From Amphibalanus amphitrite (taxonomy: Eukaryota > Arthropoda > Thecostraca > Balanomorpha > Balanidae): DNA of 64,000 nucleotides. This document shows, piece by piece, positions 13,301 to 25,300 of this stretch. Both the position numbers and the translations under genes were made by a program. The stretch lies in NCBI RefSeq assembly GCF_019059575.1, contig NW_024881787.1, positions 186,001-250,000 on the forward strand, read 5' to 3'. Position 1 is the first letter of the stretch. Each line of letters starts with the position of its first letter. The notes under the pieces are model-generated. The model did no database searches, had not been told where the DNA came from, and worked only from the letters and a program-made list of their open reading frames with translations.

Positions 13301-16300
13301 AACGCATAACTCGGGAACCAATAGAGCTACAGCGCTGCGGAAAAGCGCATTCGATAGCCCTTTTAACGCCCTTTCTGAGTAATTCTCTCAGATTTGACCT
13401 AACGTCAACCGTTTTGCCTGCAGGGGGCAAAAACTGCAAAATAGCCGATTTTTTCGGAAACAGTTATTTTTTTAAAATTTAATTTAATTCTTTTTTAAAA
13501 ATTTAGTCCAAACCTTTTGATTGGAAGGATTCACAAGGACAGAGCCACCGCTAGGCGAAGCTTGTTGCGGTGACCCTGCCCTCTACCCTCCGATCGCGCA
13601 ATTCCAGTTCTATGGCAGAATTTAGATTCCAAAGTTTAACGTGCGCACATAGCCGCGCACGGCCGGTCCCCTCACTGACTCCGTCTGGCTACGGCCTGCC
13701 ACCAACCGCAACCATACCTGTCAGGAGGCCCATAAATGTCAAGCGCCCGTCGCGCTTCGAACCCGGACTGTTATAACCGGGAACGCGTGCTCTCACCACG
13801 CGGAGTCCAACGCTCTACCAATTTAGCTACGGGACCGGCAATAACTTTTTTTTTGCAATAACTTTTTACCCAAGCCTTGTCCCAAGCCTTGTACGAGCTT
13901 ACTTTCACCGGCATCGTGTTCCTCTCGTCAAGACGCATCGAATGAACTATAACTTGACCTTGAAAGATCAGCTTGAAAATTTGACCTCAGGTCAAGGTCA
14001 TGATCTGACCGGAAAAGGTCATGTTGCATATCAGTCGATCCGTATCGTCGAGCTGAACACATTAACCCTCGCCCGCACATGGGGGGGGGGGGTGGTTGCC
14101 ACCCCCCCAGGCAGTCTTTCTGCTCTGCACTCAACATTTATAGAGCTAGAAGGCTGATTTTTCGTATAGCTGCTCGTCTATCCTTTCTTGATGTCCACTG
14201 AAAATTTCAAGTTTCTGTGATTTTTGGTTTCGGAGATATGACCTTGTTTTTCAGGTCATGTCATGACCCAAATGGCCAATTCTCAACATCTTGCGTTTGC
14301 CATGGGCCTTGTGAGCTTTTGACACCCTGATTTCGGCCTTTTTTGCCAGTCTTACCTCCCACCTATCATGGAACATGTTGTTGGACGATGTACAGGGGTC
14401 AAGGTCAGGGTCAAGGTCAACCTAGGTCATCTAAGATAATTGCGTTTTAGGCAAGCTGAATTTACTTTTTGTGAATTTGTTTGACTGCATTTCTGGTAAA
14501 AGCTTCTCAGATCATGATTTCATGTGATATGGACCCAAAAACAATCGGTGCACACATCAGTATACACACAGACACACACAGACATACAAACACATATAAT
14601 TGACCTTGACCTAACTTGACCTGAAATGACCTCAGCAGCAAAATTCTGGTCGGATAGTGTGACAAAGTGGTTCTAGCTGGCTTGGCACCAGAAAACAGCA
14701 TCGTCATCGGTATTTGATAAGCAGCGCACTTGATATCCAACGGTGACCCAAAACAGCAACATTTTTTAGTTTGACCTGACCTGGAAGGTCAATGACTGAC
14801 CTGAGAAGGTAAAACTGGGTATCATTGGATTCGTCTCTTCCCAAAGAATCTTTTTGGTCTTTACTGCTAAGCTCTATCTCCAACAGGAACGAAATGGCGC
14901 GGGGGGGTGGCAACCACCCCACCCCCCCATGTGCGTTCTAGGATGGGAAAATGGCATGTGCGGGCGAGGGTTAAAGGCGTTTTCATCGCTCTAGCATGCC
15001 TCTATCAAAAGTTATTTGCGAAAAACTGTTAGATACCATTCGTGACCTGAGATGACCTCAGGGACATAAACAGGGGTCACGGACACCATTTTCATGTTCA
15101 GTGTGAATAAGCCACTTGTAATTCAGTGTTTGGGAGTGTTTATAATGTCTCGTCCGAAAGAGGCGCATTTCAATTTTCTCCCATTACTTATAGATACCTA
15201 ATGGAGAGGTCGCAAAATTCATCTGACCTGCTTAGGTCATCGATATCAAAATTTTTGAGGTATACATTTTGTACATGCTATTGCTCTTAGCAATCTCTGA
15301 AAGTTTCAAAGTGATCGGTCACTCGGTGTAGCTATGACAGACATTGAAACTGTTTATGAGGTGAGGTCACTTTAAGTGACCTGGTGGCCTTACCTTGAAT
15401 GACCTTGGTCTGAAATTTTCACAACATGTGTAAAATAGGTGTACGAAAAACGGCGGCGATCCGCGCCGCCGTTTTTTTTTTTAGATATTCGCGAAAAACC
15501 ACAGGGAGGGGGGGGGGGTGTTCATGAAGCTGAAGTCAGCGGAGGGTCATCTGATGGGTCGGACGAGACCACTGTTATCGGCCGAGTGTTCAGCAGCGCC
15601 TCAGCACGACAGAAGGCAGTCTGCAGCTCTTCATCAGTCAGATCAGCGCTTTGTAGCGTTTTGCGCAGCGCTGTTTTAGCGAACTTCACCATAGCTTCAC
15701 AGCCGCCATTGAAGTGTGGTGCTCCGGGAGGGATGAATTGCCACTTGATGTAGAGATGTGCCGTCTTGTCCTGGATTTCATCTTCCTCCAGCTGACGTAG
15801 AAGTCGGCGTATCTCCCTGTCGGCGCCCACGAAGTTGGTGGCATTGTCGGATGTCACATGGCTCGGCTTTCCTCTTCTCGCGATGAATCGCATGAAGGCG
15901 CGAAGAAAGCTGTCTGTGTCTAGGCCATATGCCATCTCTAAATGAATGGCCTTCGTGTGTAAGCAGTAGAACAAGCACAGGTAGCGGTTCTGTCTTGTTT
16001 TTCCGCGTCCTTGTCGGGTCTCGAATGGTCCAGCAAAATCCACTGTTATGTGTTTAAATGCTGGGTAGGTCGGCTGCACGTGACACTGCAGCTTCGAGCC
16101 CATCTTCTGCACCACTGGCGGGCTCCGTCTTCTCACGCACTCTGGACAGGTGCGTATGGCACGCTTCACCGTCTCTCTGGCAGCGACTATCCAGAACTGC
16201 TGTCTCAGCTGAGACACGGTGTGCTCCACTCCCATCTCGTGGTCTCCGTCCTTGTGTGTCTGTCCAACGATGAGACGCGTTACATCATGCCGCTTGGGTA

Positions 16301-19300
16301 GTAGCGCCGGGTGTTTGGCTTCAAATGGTAAGTCTGACCGCTGCATACGACCGCCAACACGAATGATGCCATCTTCATCAATGAACGGTGACAGTCGCCT
16401 GATGCTACTGTCCTTCAGCTTTATCTGACTTGAGTTTTCCCGCCGAGTGATGAGCTGCTGCCTTTCCGGTTCAAACTCACTTTGAGCCTGCTTAATCCAG
16501 AATACTTCTGCAGTCTTCACCTCTGAAGGGTCCAGCGGAGGTACAGATGAAGCGCTTGAGGTCTTCTGATGCTCATGGCCTGACCGTCGCTTCAGATTTG
16601 CCACGAACCTGAGCACGTAACCAGTGATTCGCAGCAACTTCTTCGAGGTTGAGAAGCGAGAAGACTGCAAGCGGCAGTCCTCGTCCATCGTCTTCACCTG
16701 GGTGTTCTTCACGACACATTTCGTTCGTCGATCTTCACTTTTGTCGAAGTTCTTCAAGAAGCCCAGTCTTGCAGGCCATCTGTCGGCCGTCTCGCACAGA
16801 AAGCTGGGACCTTTCCACCACAACTCGCTGGCTGTCATTTCGTCCAAAGACTGACCTCTGGTAGGCAGATCAGCTGGGTTGCTGGCCCCAGGAACGTGCT
16901 GCCACTGTCTTGGTTCCGTCATCTCTCTGATTTCTGACACACGATGTGCCACAGAACTCTGAGAAATCGGCTGACCTCGTTGCGAACCCAGCACAGCACA
17001 TTGACTGAATCTGACCAGAAGAAGACTCCAGCCATTGGGATGTGCATCATCTTGCACACTTTCTTCACCAATCGAGCACCAAGAAGTGCTCCCCATCAGC
17101 TCAAGGCGCGGTATGCTCACTTCTCTCGACTTCGGTGCTACCCTGGCTCTTGACATGGCCAGTCTTGATGACCTTATGTCGCCCTGCTGACTCACCACAT
17201 ATATCGCAGCGGCGTAAGCTGACTCAGATGCATCAGAAAACACATGAATTTCCTGTCTGCTGACATTTTCGAACGGGTGGAGGCAGCGTGGCACGGTTAA
17301 CGCTTTTTTAATGTCGGCTTTCCATTTCCTCCATCTGTGCTCCAGCTCTGGTGTGAGGTCATCATCCCATCCCAAGTTCAGCTACCAAGTCTCTTGAAAC
17401 AACAGCCTTGCGGTGATCGTAAATGGAGAACAGAGACAGAGAGGATGGAATACGGATGCCAGTTTTTTGAGACAGTGTCTTTTTGTCTCCCTGTTTTCTC
17501 CATCTTCATTTGTCTTCGAGCTGGCTTCATTCGTCTTCAGACCGGAACTGACGCCGAGTGTGTCTTCTTGAGCCATCCAGATGACTCCCAACGTCTTGTT
17601 TGGAGAGGAATCGTGTTCAATCGTAACTGCTGGCCGCTGAGCCCTGTCTTCAGACGGTATACTCTCCATGACATCTGTATGGCTGCTCATCCATCTTCGA
17701 ATCTCCATTCCCGCCTCTTCCATGAGCTCTGTCAGCTGCGTCCGAGCCTCCACCGCCAGGCGCCATCTCTACGTTTTCAGAGGAAGTGATTGCGTCATCC
17801 ATGTAGAAGGAGTCTGTCACGACTTTTGAAGTGATTGGTAGCTTCTCTTCATGGATCCTGGCATTTCCGTTGACGACAAACTGCGCCGCGAACGGAGCTG
17901 CTGCGTTTCCGAATAGCCATCTGTTTGCTTCATACCGGGTGGCCCAAAAACAAAAAACGTTCCCAACTTTAAATCAATATTTCTCAGAAAGTGATAAAGA
18001 TACAACATTGAAACTTCGAATAGTCAATGCGGCACACATTTTCAGTAAATGGTGCGATTTTCATGGTGTTTGGTAATTTACTTCTTAAACGGTTCGTGTT
18101 TCAAGCATGCCATGTAAAAATTACTTTTTTGCTCCGATGCTTACTAGAAAATTTTAGTGAACGGGTCACTTTCACCCCGCGACACCGCGGCCTAGAGCCA
18201 TGACTTCAACTGGCAGCTAGTCTCATTGATGGTTCGGGTATCAGGATGACACATTCCCTCAGGCAACCACGATGGGTCTGTGCCAGCGGCATCGGAAGAA
18301 GTTTCCAGTTTTCTAACCATCTTGTGGCTCAAATGCTTTCCTGGCTGAATAGCCATCTGTTTGCTTCATAGATGTCGACTTGATGTTCTGGATCTCCATT
18401 CCGCCACAGCACCCTGTGGTACACCTTCGATCTTTAGCTGGAAGCTTCACTTGGAGAAACATCTCCTTCACATCCCCTACCAGCGCCACCGGGTGGTGAC
18501 GGAATGCAAGCAGAACTTCAATGAGATCGTTGCATATTGATGGACCTGCGTAGAGTTCGCTGTTCAGACTTCTTCCCTTAACCCGCGCACCGACGGGGGG
18601 GGGGGGGCGGATATGCGTCCCCACTCCCCCCTGAGGTTTTTTGCGAATAGCGGAAAATCGCGCCGCGAAATTTGGTACGACTATTCTCTCATCAATTTTA
18701 CACATGGTGTGCAAGTTTGAACCTCCTTACTTTTAAGGTCAGGTCACCAGGTCACTTTGAATGACCCAACCTCAAGTCACTTTTTTGCAACTTTGTCACC
18801 GTGCCAGAGCTACAGTAGATGTCGGAGGCCTTTGAAAGTCGCAGGATGTTATTAAGTCATTAGTAGCTACAAGTTGTTTATCTCGGAATCTTGATATCGA
18901 TGACCTAAGGTCAGGTCAAGCTCTCGACCTCCCCATTATAAGTCAATGGGGGAAAAATCAACTCCCTGTTTTTACCCCTAAACCGCGTCGGAATTGCCCC
19001 ATATACCATACATGACTTCATATACGATCAACCTTCACTACCTTGAGGTCTGTTTTGCTGTTGGTCAGCTGTAAGGTCATGTGACGTCATCAAAGGTACC
19101 AGCGGTTTTTTGCTAATAACACCGTACAGGAACAAGATACAGCTGCGCGGATGGTCTCATTGTGTTCAGGTCGTCAAGACGCATCGAATGATATACATGA
19201 TGACCTCGAGGTCATGTGACCTGAGGTCAACCTTTGACCTTGACCTTTCGAGGTCAACATATATGTCATTCGATGCGGATTGACGAGAGGATCACGATGA

Positions 19301-22300
19301 TGCCCTTAGTTTGTTCCTATCTTGAGTAATTCGAAAGTTATTTGAGAAAAACTCCATATCTAGCGCCGCCATTTGGACTTGTTGACCCCTGTGACGTCAT
19401 CTTTGACCTGACCTGAAAATGACCTTTGTAAAAGTTGTAGACCTTGTCCGTGCGTATCCGATGCCGTTTACCACTTGTCGCTATCTTGCTTCGTTTTCGA
19501 GATCTCAGGGGGGGGGGCTGTCATCCGGCCCCCCGTCGGTTCTAAGTTGGCGCAGACCCCCGTCGGTGCACGGGTTAAATCTGGCGACAGCGTCGTACAC
19601 CATTCTGACTTTTGTCGTGGAACGATCGTTCCTAACGACCGGGAAATGGGGGGCAAAAACCAGCCGTCCAGTTCAGCTGCCTGTCGTTCCTCGCCTTCAA
19701 GCTTCTTCATGTATCCTTTGGACAGCTAGTCTTCAAATATGGCGTCATACTCCGTCAGCAGGTCGGCTCTCTTCAGAGACTGTTCTGTCTTGGTTAGCCT
19801 TTTTTTACTGCTTGGTCATAGTTTCCGCTCAGGTTTGGTCTGTCAGCTCGCCATGGCACAGCCACCTCGTATCGTTCGCCATCAAACTTCATGGAATCCT
19901 TCACCTTCTTTTCTGCTTGTTTTTCCTTCATGTGACAGAGCTTCTTCATCTGAATTGTGCAGTGTGCACCCCAAGAAGATCCAAGCTGTTCATGACTTTC
20001 ATGGCTTCGATTTCTTCTTTGTTTTCTTTTTCCAGTTTCAGCGGAGCTCGTACATCATCAGGTATGTGCATCTTTAGATGCGTTCTCATCGTCTTGCTAT
20101 TGCTCCCCTGCTTCACATCACCCAGCGGGCCGAATGCCGTCTACCCCAGCAGCGTCTTGATTCCCACTGGATCACATTCGCCACCTCTTACTGTCTCGAA
20201 TGGAACAAAGAGGGACGTCGTGTTCTGTGTCAGCCCGATGAGCACATCCGCATCATTCTTCTCCGTGCCCGCTGGAAATGGCAGGGACTTCAGATGCTCC
20301 CACTTGAACTTTATGCCGTTCCAGTCCGCTGTCGTAAAAGCGCTGGAGAGGTCGTCAATGATGAACATGTTGACCTCGGTCCTCAAGCTGTCGTCAAGAG
20401 AACCCATCTTCACTTTCGATTTCTGCATGGTCACGTGCTTGTTTCCTTGCACTGTTCCCAGTTCGAGCTTCTCTTTGAACCCACTGAGGCCAAGTTCTTC
20501 AGTAACAGCTTCCGTGACAAAAGTGGCGTCTGAACAGGAGTCTAGGAGCGCGTTGACCACCACAGATCGGCCTGCCCAGCTCAACTTCACCGGCACTGTT
20601 CGGAATGCTACGGAGCTGGCTTCTTCAGATGTATGTTCTGTGCTGAAGACTTGAGAAACATTCGCGTTTGTCCTCTGTGGTGTCTCCAGAACAGCGGAAG
20701 TCTCGGCAGCTGGTGCCTCTGGCTGTGACGTTACATTCGTTTCAGCATGCAGTAGCGTATGATGATTGCCGCCACACGTCGAGACTGAGCAGCCGGGATA
20801 TCCGCGGCAATTGCGCCCGTGGTGAATCCCTGACAAACAGCGGAAGCAGACACCTTTTGCCTTGCAGAAATGGTACCTGCTGCCGACTGTCCACTGACGG
20901 AACATTGGACACACCTCCAACATGTGTTCTCCACTGCAGTATATGTTGAAAAGCTTTCAGAGCTTTTAGCAAATCAGCGTTTGGCTCAGCTTGAGCTTAT
21001 TCCGTAGAAGTGAAGAAATGATAGAGACACACTGAAAGGATAATACATGCACTGTCAGGCGACAGCTCATGCAGCAAAAGGGACAACCGACGGCAAGCAC
21101 ATGCAACACACATAACCAAGCATTTACAGCCAGCATGCTAAGCGACACATGCGCTAGCACCGACAAGACATCATAACGGGTACACTGTTTCTGTTTACTT
21201 TCCTTGTCGGAGGCTGTGGTTCTGGCATTGAAAGTCTTGTTGTCTTTCATCATGTTTTGATCTTTTTCATTGTTTTCTTTCTTCGAACTGACTGTTGCCA
21301 CTTCCGGTGCCACTTCCGGTGCCACTTCCGGAGCCACTCATCTCTTGGGCGTCTCTCTCGCATACTGCTTCATCTGCCAGCCAGCTGGCAAAAAGTGTGA
21401 AGCTGTCCGTTTCCTTCTGGTGTTGAACCCATCGCTTGTAGCTTTTAGGTAGCTGGCGGGCAGCTTTTCCTGAACAAGGATGTAATATGCAGAAATATGT
21501 GACAAATCTCCGGCATAGCCATGTTCTTCCAGGTTTGTACTCTGCACTCGGTCGGCTAAATCTTCCAGATCTCTGTATGAGCCGTGACGGACTGGCTTTA
21601 GCTGACGGATTTCATCAAGTTGGTACCGAATCCGCCGTCCCACTCCTCCATACTTCCGGTCTAACTCGCTTCTGGCCTTGCTGTACCCAGTTTCATTGGG
21701 GCTGTATCTTTGAACCATCTTCAGGGGATCTCCTGCTAGACAAGTGCGAAGTTGAATCATTTTAAATTTGTCCGGGATCTTTTCATTGCCAACAAACGCA
21801 TCAAATGTGTTTTTCCAGTCTTCATATTTGCGTTTATCCCCAGAGAACACCGGCAGAGACGGACACTTCAAGCCATGAGCGCTCCAGTCTATACGATCTG
21901 CGTCTTGCTTTTCTCCCGTCGGTGCTTTCGTCGGTGTTTCCGGCACTTCATCACATCTCTGGGCATTCGCAGAAGCTAAACTCAGTTTATCACGAATCAT
22001 TTTGTTTGCAAAACGGACCGATTCCCTTGCCTCCTTCTCCATTTGTTCAACTTCAGTCATCAGCTCCTCTCTTTCCGTTTGATCGCTCATCTTCTCACTT
22101 AAAGTTTCTCCAATTTCGTTCAATTGCTCAGTCAGCTGATCTAGAGACTCAAAGATGTCATCTGCTTTTTCTGCCGTTATTTCTGCACTTTCTACCAGTG
22201 AGTTTAACCTCCTCTGAGCCCTATGATGCTCTCTCACTGTCATTGCCATCTTCTTCTTCAGAGACATTTCGGTTTCTTCCGCGGCACCAGAGTCCCCGGG

Positions 22301-25300
22301 AAGTTCCGTTCCTTTCCTTTTCTTCCCTGCCATCCTTAAATCTTGCTGAATATGAATATTAAATCTTAAGCTCTCCAATAAGTGACAACTTACTGCTTAC
22401 TTTATTTGTTAGCCTTAATTCAACTCAAACTTCAGAGTCACATTCATATCAGCTACTCAGGCACATTCATATCAGCTACTCAGGCAAGGTTCAAAGGCAA
22501 TGTCAAGTCACACTAAACCCGCGCCCCGCTGGGCTATTCAGCCATACGCGCCCTGCTGGGGGGGGGGGGGGCAGATTCTGCCCCCTGTCTAACTTCCGAA
22601 CCGATGGTCGTAGAAAGACGGGGAAAACGACAATCGGAAGCTCTCAACAAGGCAGATCTTTAGAGCCCATTTTTTTTGCTTTATTAGGTAAGAGGTCAGT
22701 TCAAGGTCAGGTCAAGGGTACAAAATGCAAGTTTCTACATTATCGGCCTTGCACCGTAGTTGCCGAAGAATGGACGGAGACTGATTGCCCAAAACGTGTT
22801 CTTAGGCTACCAAGACAATATTCGTTGCATAGAATATCATTCAAAGGTCAAGGTCAAGGTCAGGTCAGGTCAAGGTCACCAAAAACAAAATATAGAAAAG
22901 GGCATGTGCGACACATGTTGTATGGGTCATTTTATTCATAGAATTCAATAGGCACGTTCATAAGTGATATGGACCACATCTGGATGAATTTCAGGTCGAG
23001 GTCAGGTCAAGGTCTTGCAAGTGAGGTCAAATTTTTAAGTTGGTTGTTAAGACCTAAAAAGGTGTCTATCTGATGCAGTTTTTCACGGCGAATCGAATGA
23101 TGCTATTTTTGTTTCCTTATAAGGTCTAGAACTTCCAAAAAATTATTTTTTTCTCAAATTTTGTGTGTCGTGACGTCATACAATTTTGAATAACTCCCAC
23201 ATTTTTAACCGATTGTTCTAAAAATTGGTATGTAGGTGCGCATAGACCACTTCTCTGACATATATTCCGTTTTTTTTCGATACACTCAAAATTCAGGATT
23301 TTATAATTATTTTTCCACAAATCTTTTTTTTTTTGGAAAATATTTGGCCAAAATCCAAAATTTTCAAAAAAAAACCGAGGTAGCCATTTGCTAGACAAAG
23401 TAAAATCACATATAACCTTTTTTTGTTACGTCTTGATTCCTTTAAAAATGATGATAGCGGCGTTTGAAATTTTGACGTTTTTGAGGCGAAAATGGCGGAC
23501 ATGACGTCATTAAAACGTCATTTTCTCAAAAAATTCCGATAGATTTCGCTCACATTTTCAGGGAACGTGTCAAATTGATGTATGATAAGGTACTTGTCGA
23601 AAAACGGGAGGCGGGGCATATTCTGCCCCCCCCCCCTATCGGGGCGCGGGTTATTAATGCTTCAGAAACTCAATGCTATGTTTTAATTTGGGTCACATGC
23701 ACCATTGTTAAATGGACCCTCCCACCTTAACATTAGATTTGAGTTGAGATAGCCAAAATGGGGTCCCTGGCTCACAATTACCGGTTTCGGCACTCACAAC
23801 ATCGAGGAATGCCTTAAATCGGAAATATTGAATTTCAAAATTGCAGCATTTTGATTCAGAGGGGCTAATGCTTAGGAATACCCCTCTGAATGTGTGACGT
23901 CAGCGCAAATATCTAACGATTTTTAAATGTTTGACTAAAACGTTTTGTAGCACGCGGTGGTATATGCTATTTGCGCGCAACATCTGCCGCAAACGCCGCT
24001 TTTCTAAAATAAAGTTGCTAGAAACAGCGGAGATCCCAAAAAAGTAAACAAAAGTAAAGTCTACTATCTTGAAAACCGGTGAATATTTTTCGTTGAAATT
24101 TGGTAGATATTCGTTTTCGCTCTTTCTGAACCGAGCGACATCACTTTCATGCCAATTCATAAACTTTTTTGAAGGTGGGAGGGTCCCTTTAACCGTCGCC
24201 CGCACATGCCATTTTCCCATCCTAGAACGCACATGGGGGGGGGGGGATGGTGGTGGTTGCCACCCCCCGCGCCATTTCGTTCCTGTTGGAGATAGAGCTT
24301 AGCAGTATAGACCAAAAAGATTCTTTGGGAAGAGACGAATCCAATGATACCCAGTTTTACCTTCTCAGGTCAGTCATTGACCTTCCAGGTCAGGTCAAAC
24401 TAAAAAATGTTGCTGTTTTGGGTCACCGTTTGATATCAAGTGCGCTGCTTATCAAATACCGATGACGATGCTGTTTTCTGGTGCCAAGCCAGCTAGAACC
24501 TCTGTGTCACACTCTCCGACCAGAATTTTGCTGCTGAGGTCATTTCAGGTCAAGTTAGGTCAAGGTCAATTATATGTGTTTGTATGTCTGTGTGTGTCTG
24601 TGTGTATACTGATGTGTGCACCGATTGTTTTTGGGTCCATATCACATGAAATCATGATCTGAGAAGCTTTTACCAAAAATGCAGTCAAAAAACTTCACAA
24701 AAAGTAAATTCAGCTTGCCTAAAACGCAATTATCTTAGATGACCTAGGTTGACCTTGACCCTGACCTTGACCCCTGTACATCGTCGAACAACATGTTAAA
24801 TGATAGGTGGGAGGTAAGACTGGCAAAAAAGGCCGAAATCAGGGTGTCAAAAGCTCACAAGGCCCATGGCAAACGCAAGATGTTGAGAATTGGCCATTTG
24901 GGTCATGACATGACCTGAAAAACAAGGTCATATCTCCGAAACTAAAAATCACAGAATCTTGAAATTTTCAGTGGACATCAAGAAAGGATAGACGAGCAGC
25001 TATACGAAAAATCAGGCTTCTAGCTTTGAAAATGTTGAGTGCAGAGCAGAAAGACTGCCTGGGGGGGGGGGGGTGGCAACCCCCCCCCCCCATGTGCGGG
25101 CGAGGGTTAATGTGGTAATCTACCTTGCGTTGTGTTCTTAATGGACTTAATTCCTTTGTCTCAATTACTTCATGAACATAATAAAAACTTAACCACTTCC
25201 CATCACATGCTTTATTTTTAGCTGCCCCCTAAAAACTTCCATTTTTCGGCCACACCATTTCAAGTACGAAAATATTTTCATAACGCGTGCCGAGTTGCAC

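Larger units (their letters stand above)
13040..15522. mobile_element. AGGTCA-rich TTAA element C (B subfamily, reversed), interrupted and right-truncated
   Basis: The left TTAA is at 13040-13043 with CCCGCGCCTGGCTGGGG. The sequence then follows B in reverse and O (54831-55912) in the same orientation. It is interrupted by a SINE (13466-13838) and by element D (14062-14974). The right end reaches the 'CGGCGGCG...CGCCGCCG' hairpin and GGGGGTGTTCA at about 15522. There it stops abruptly against BEL/Pao sequence without the expected AACACCCC...TTAA half. Confidence 0.85.
15522..22378 (-). mobile_element. BEL/Pao LTR retrotransposon copy 1, broken
   Basis: Read on the minus strand from 22378 down it gives gag (DUF1759-like), zinc knuckles, protease, RT, RNase H and integrase. 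It is broken by frameshifts, by a 412-bp insert with a 24-bp target duplication (17935-18346) and by TTAA element E (18578-19578). Its 3' part is lost where it abuts element C at 15522/15523. No LTR was recognised on either side. It lies antisense in IFT20 intron 2. Similarity to copy 2 (59491-64000) is clear but far from identical, so they are separate lineages. Confidence 0.9.

Noticed and set aside
13750-13838. Functional tRNA gene on the minus strand
   Set aside because: A and B boxes are present, but no convincing cloverleaf or anticodon arm was found. It heads a SINE with an unrelated body and AT-rich tail inserted in element C.
19419-20654. 411-residue + strand protein
   Set aside because: Antisense shadow of element E and the BEL/Pao protease/RT; no domain.
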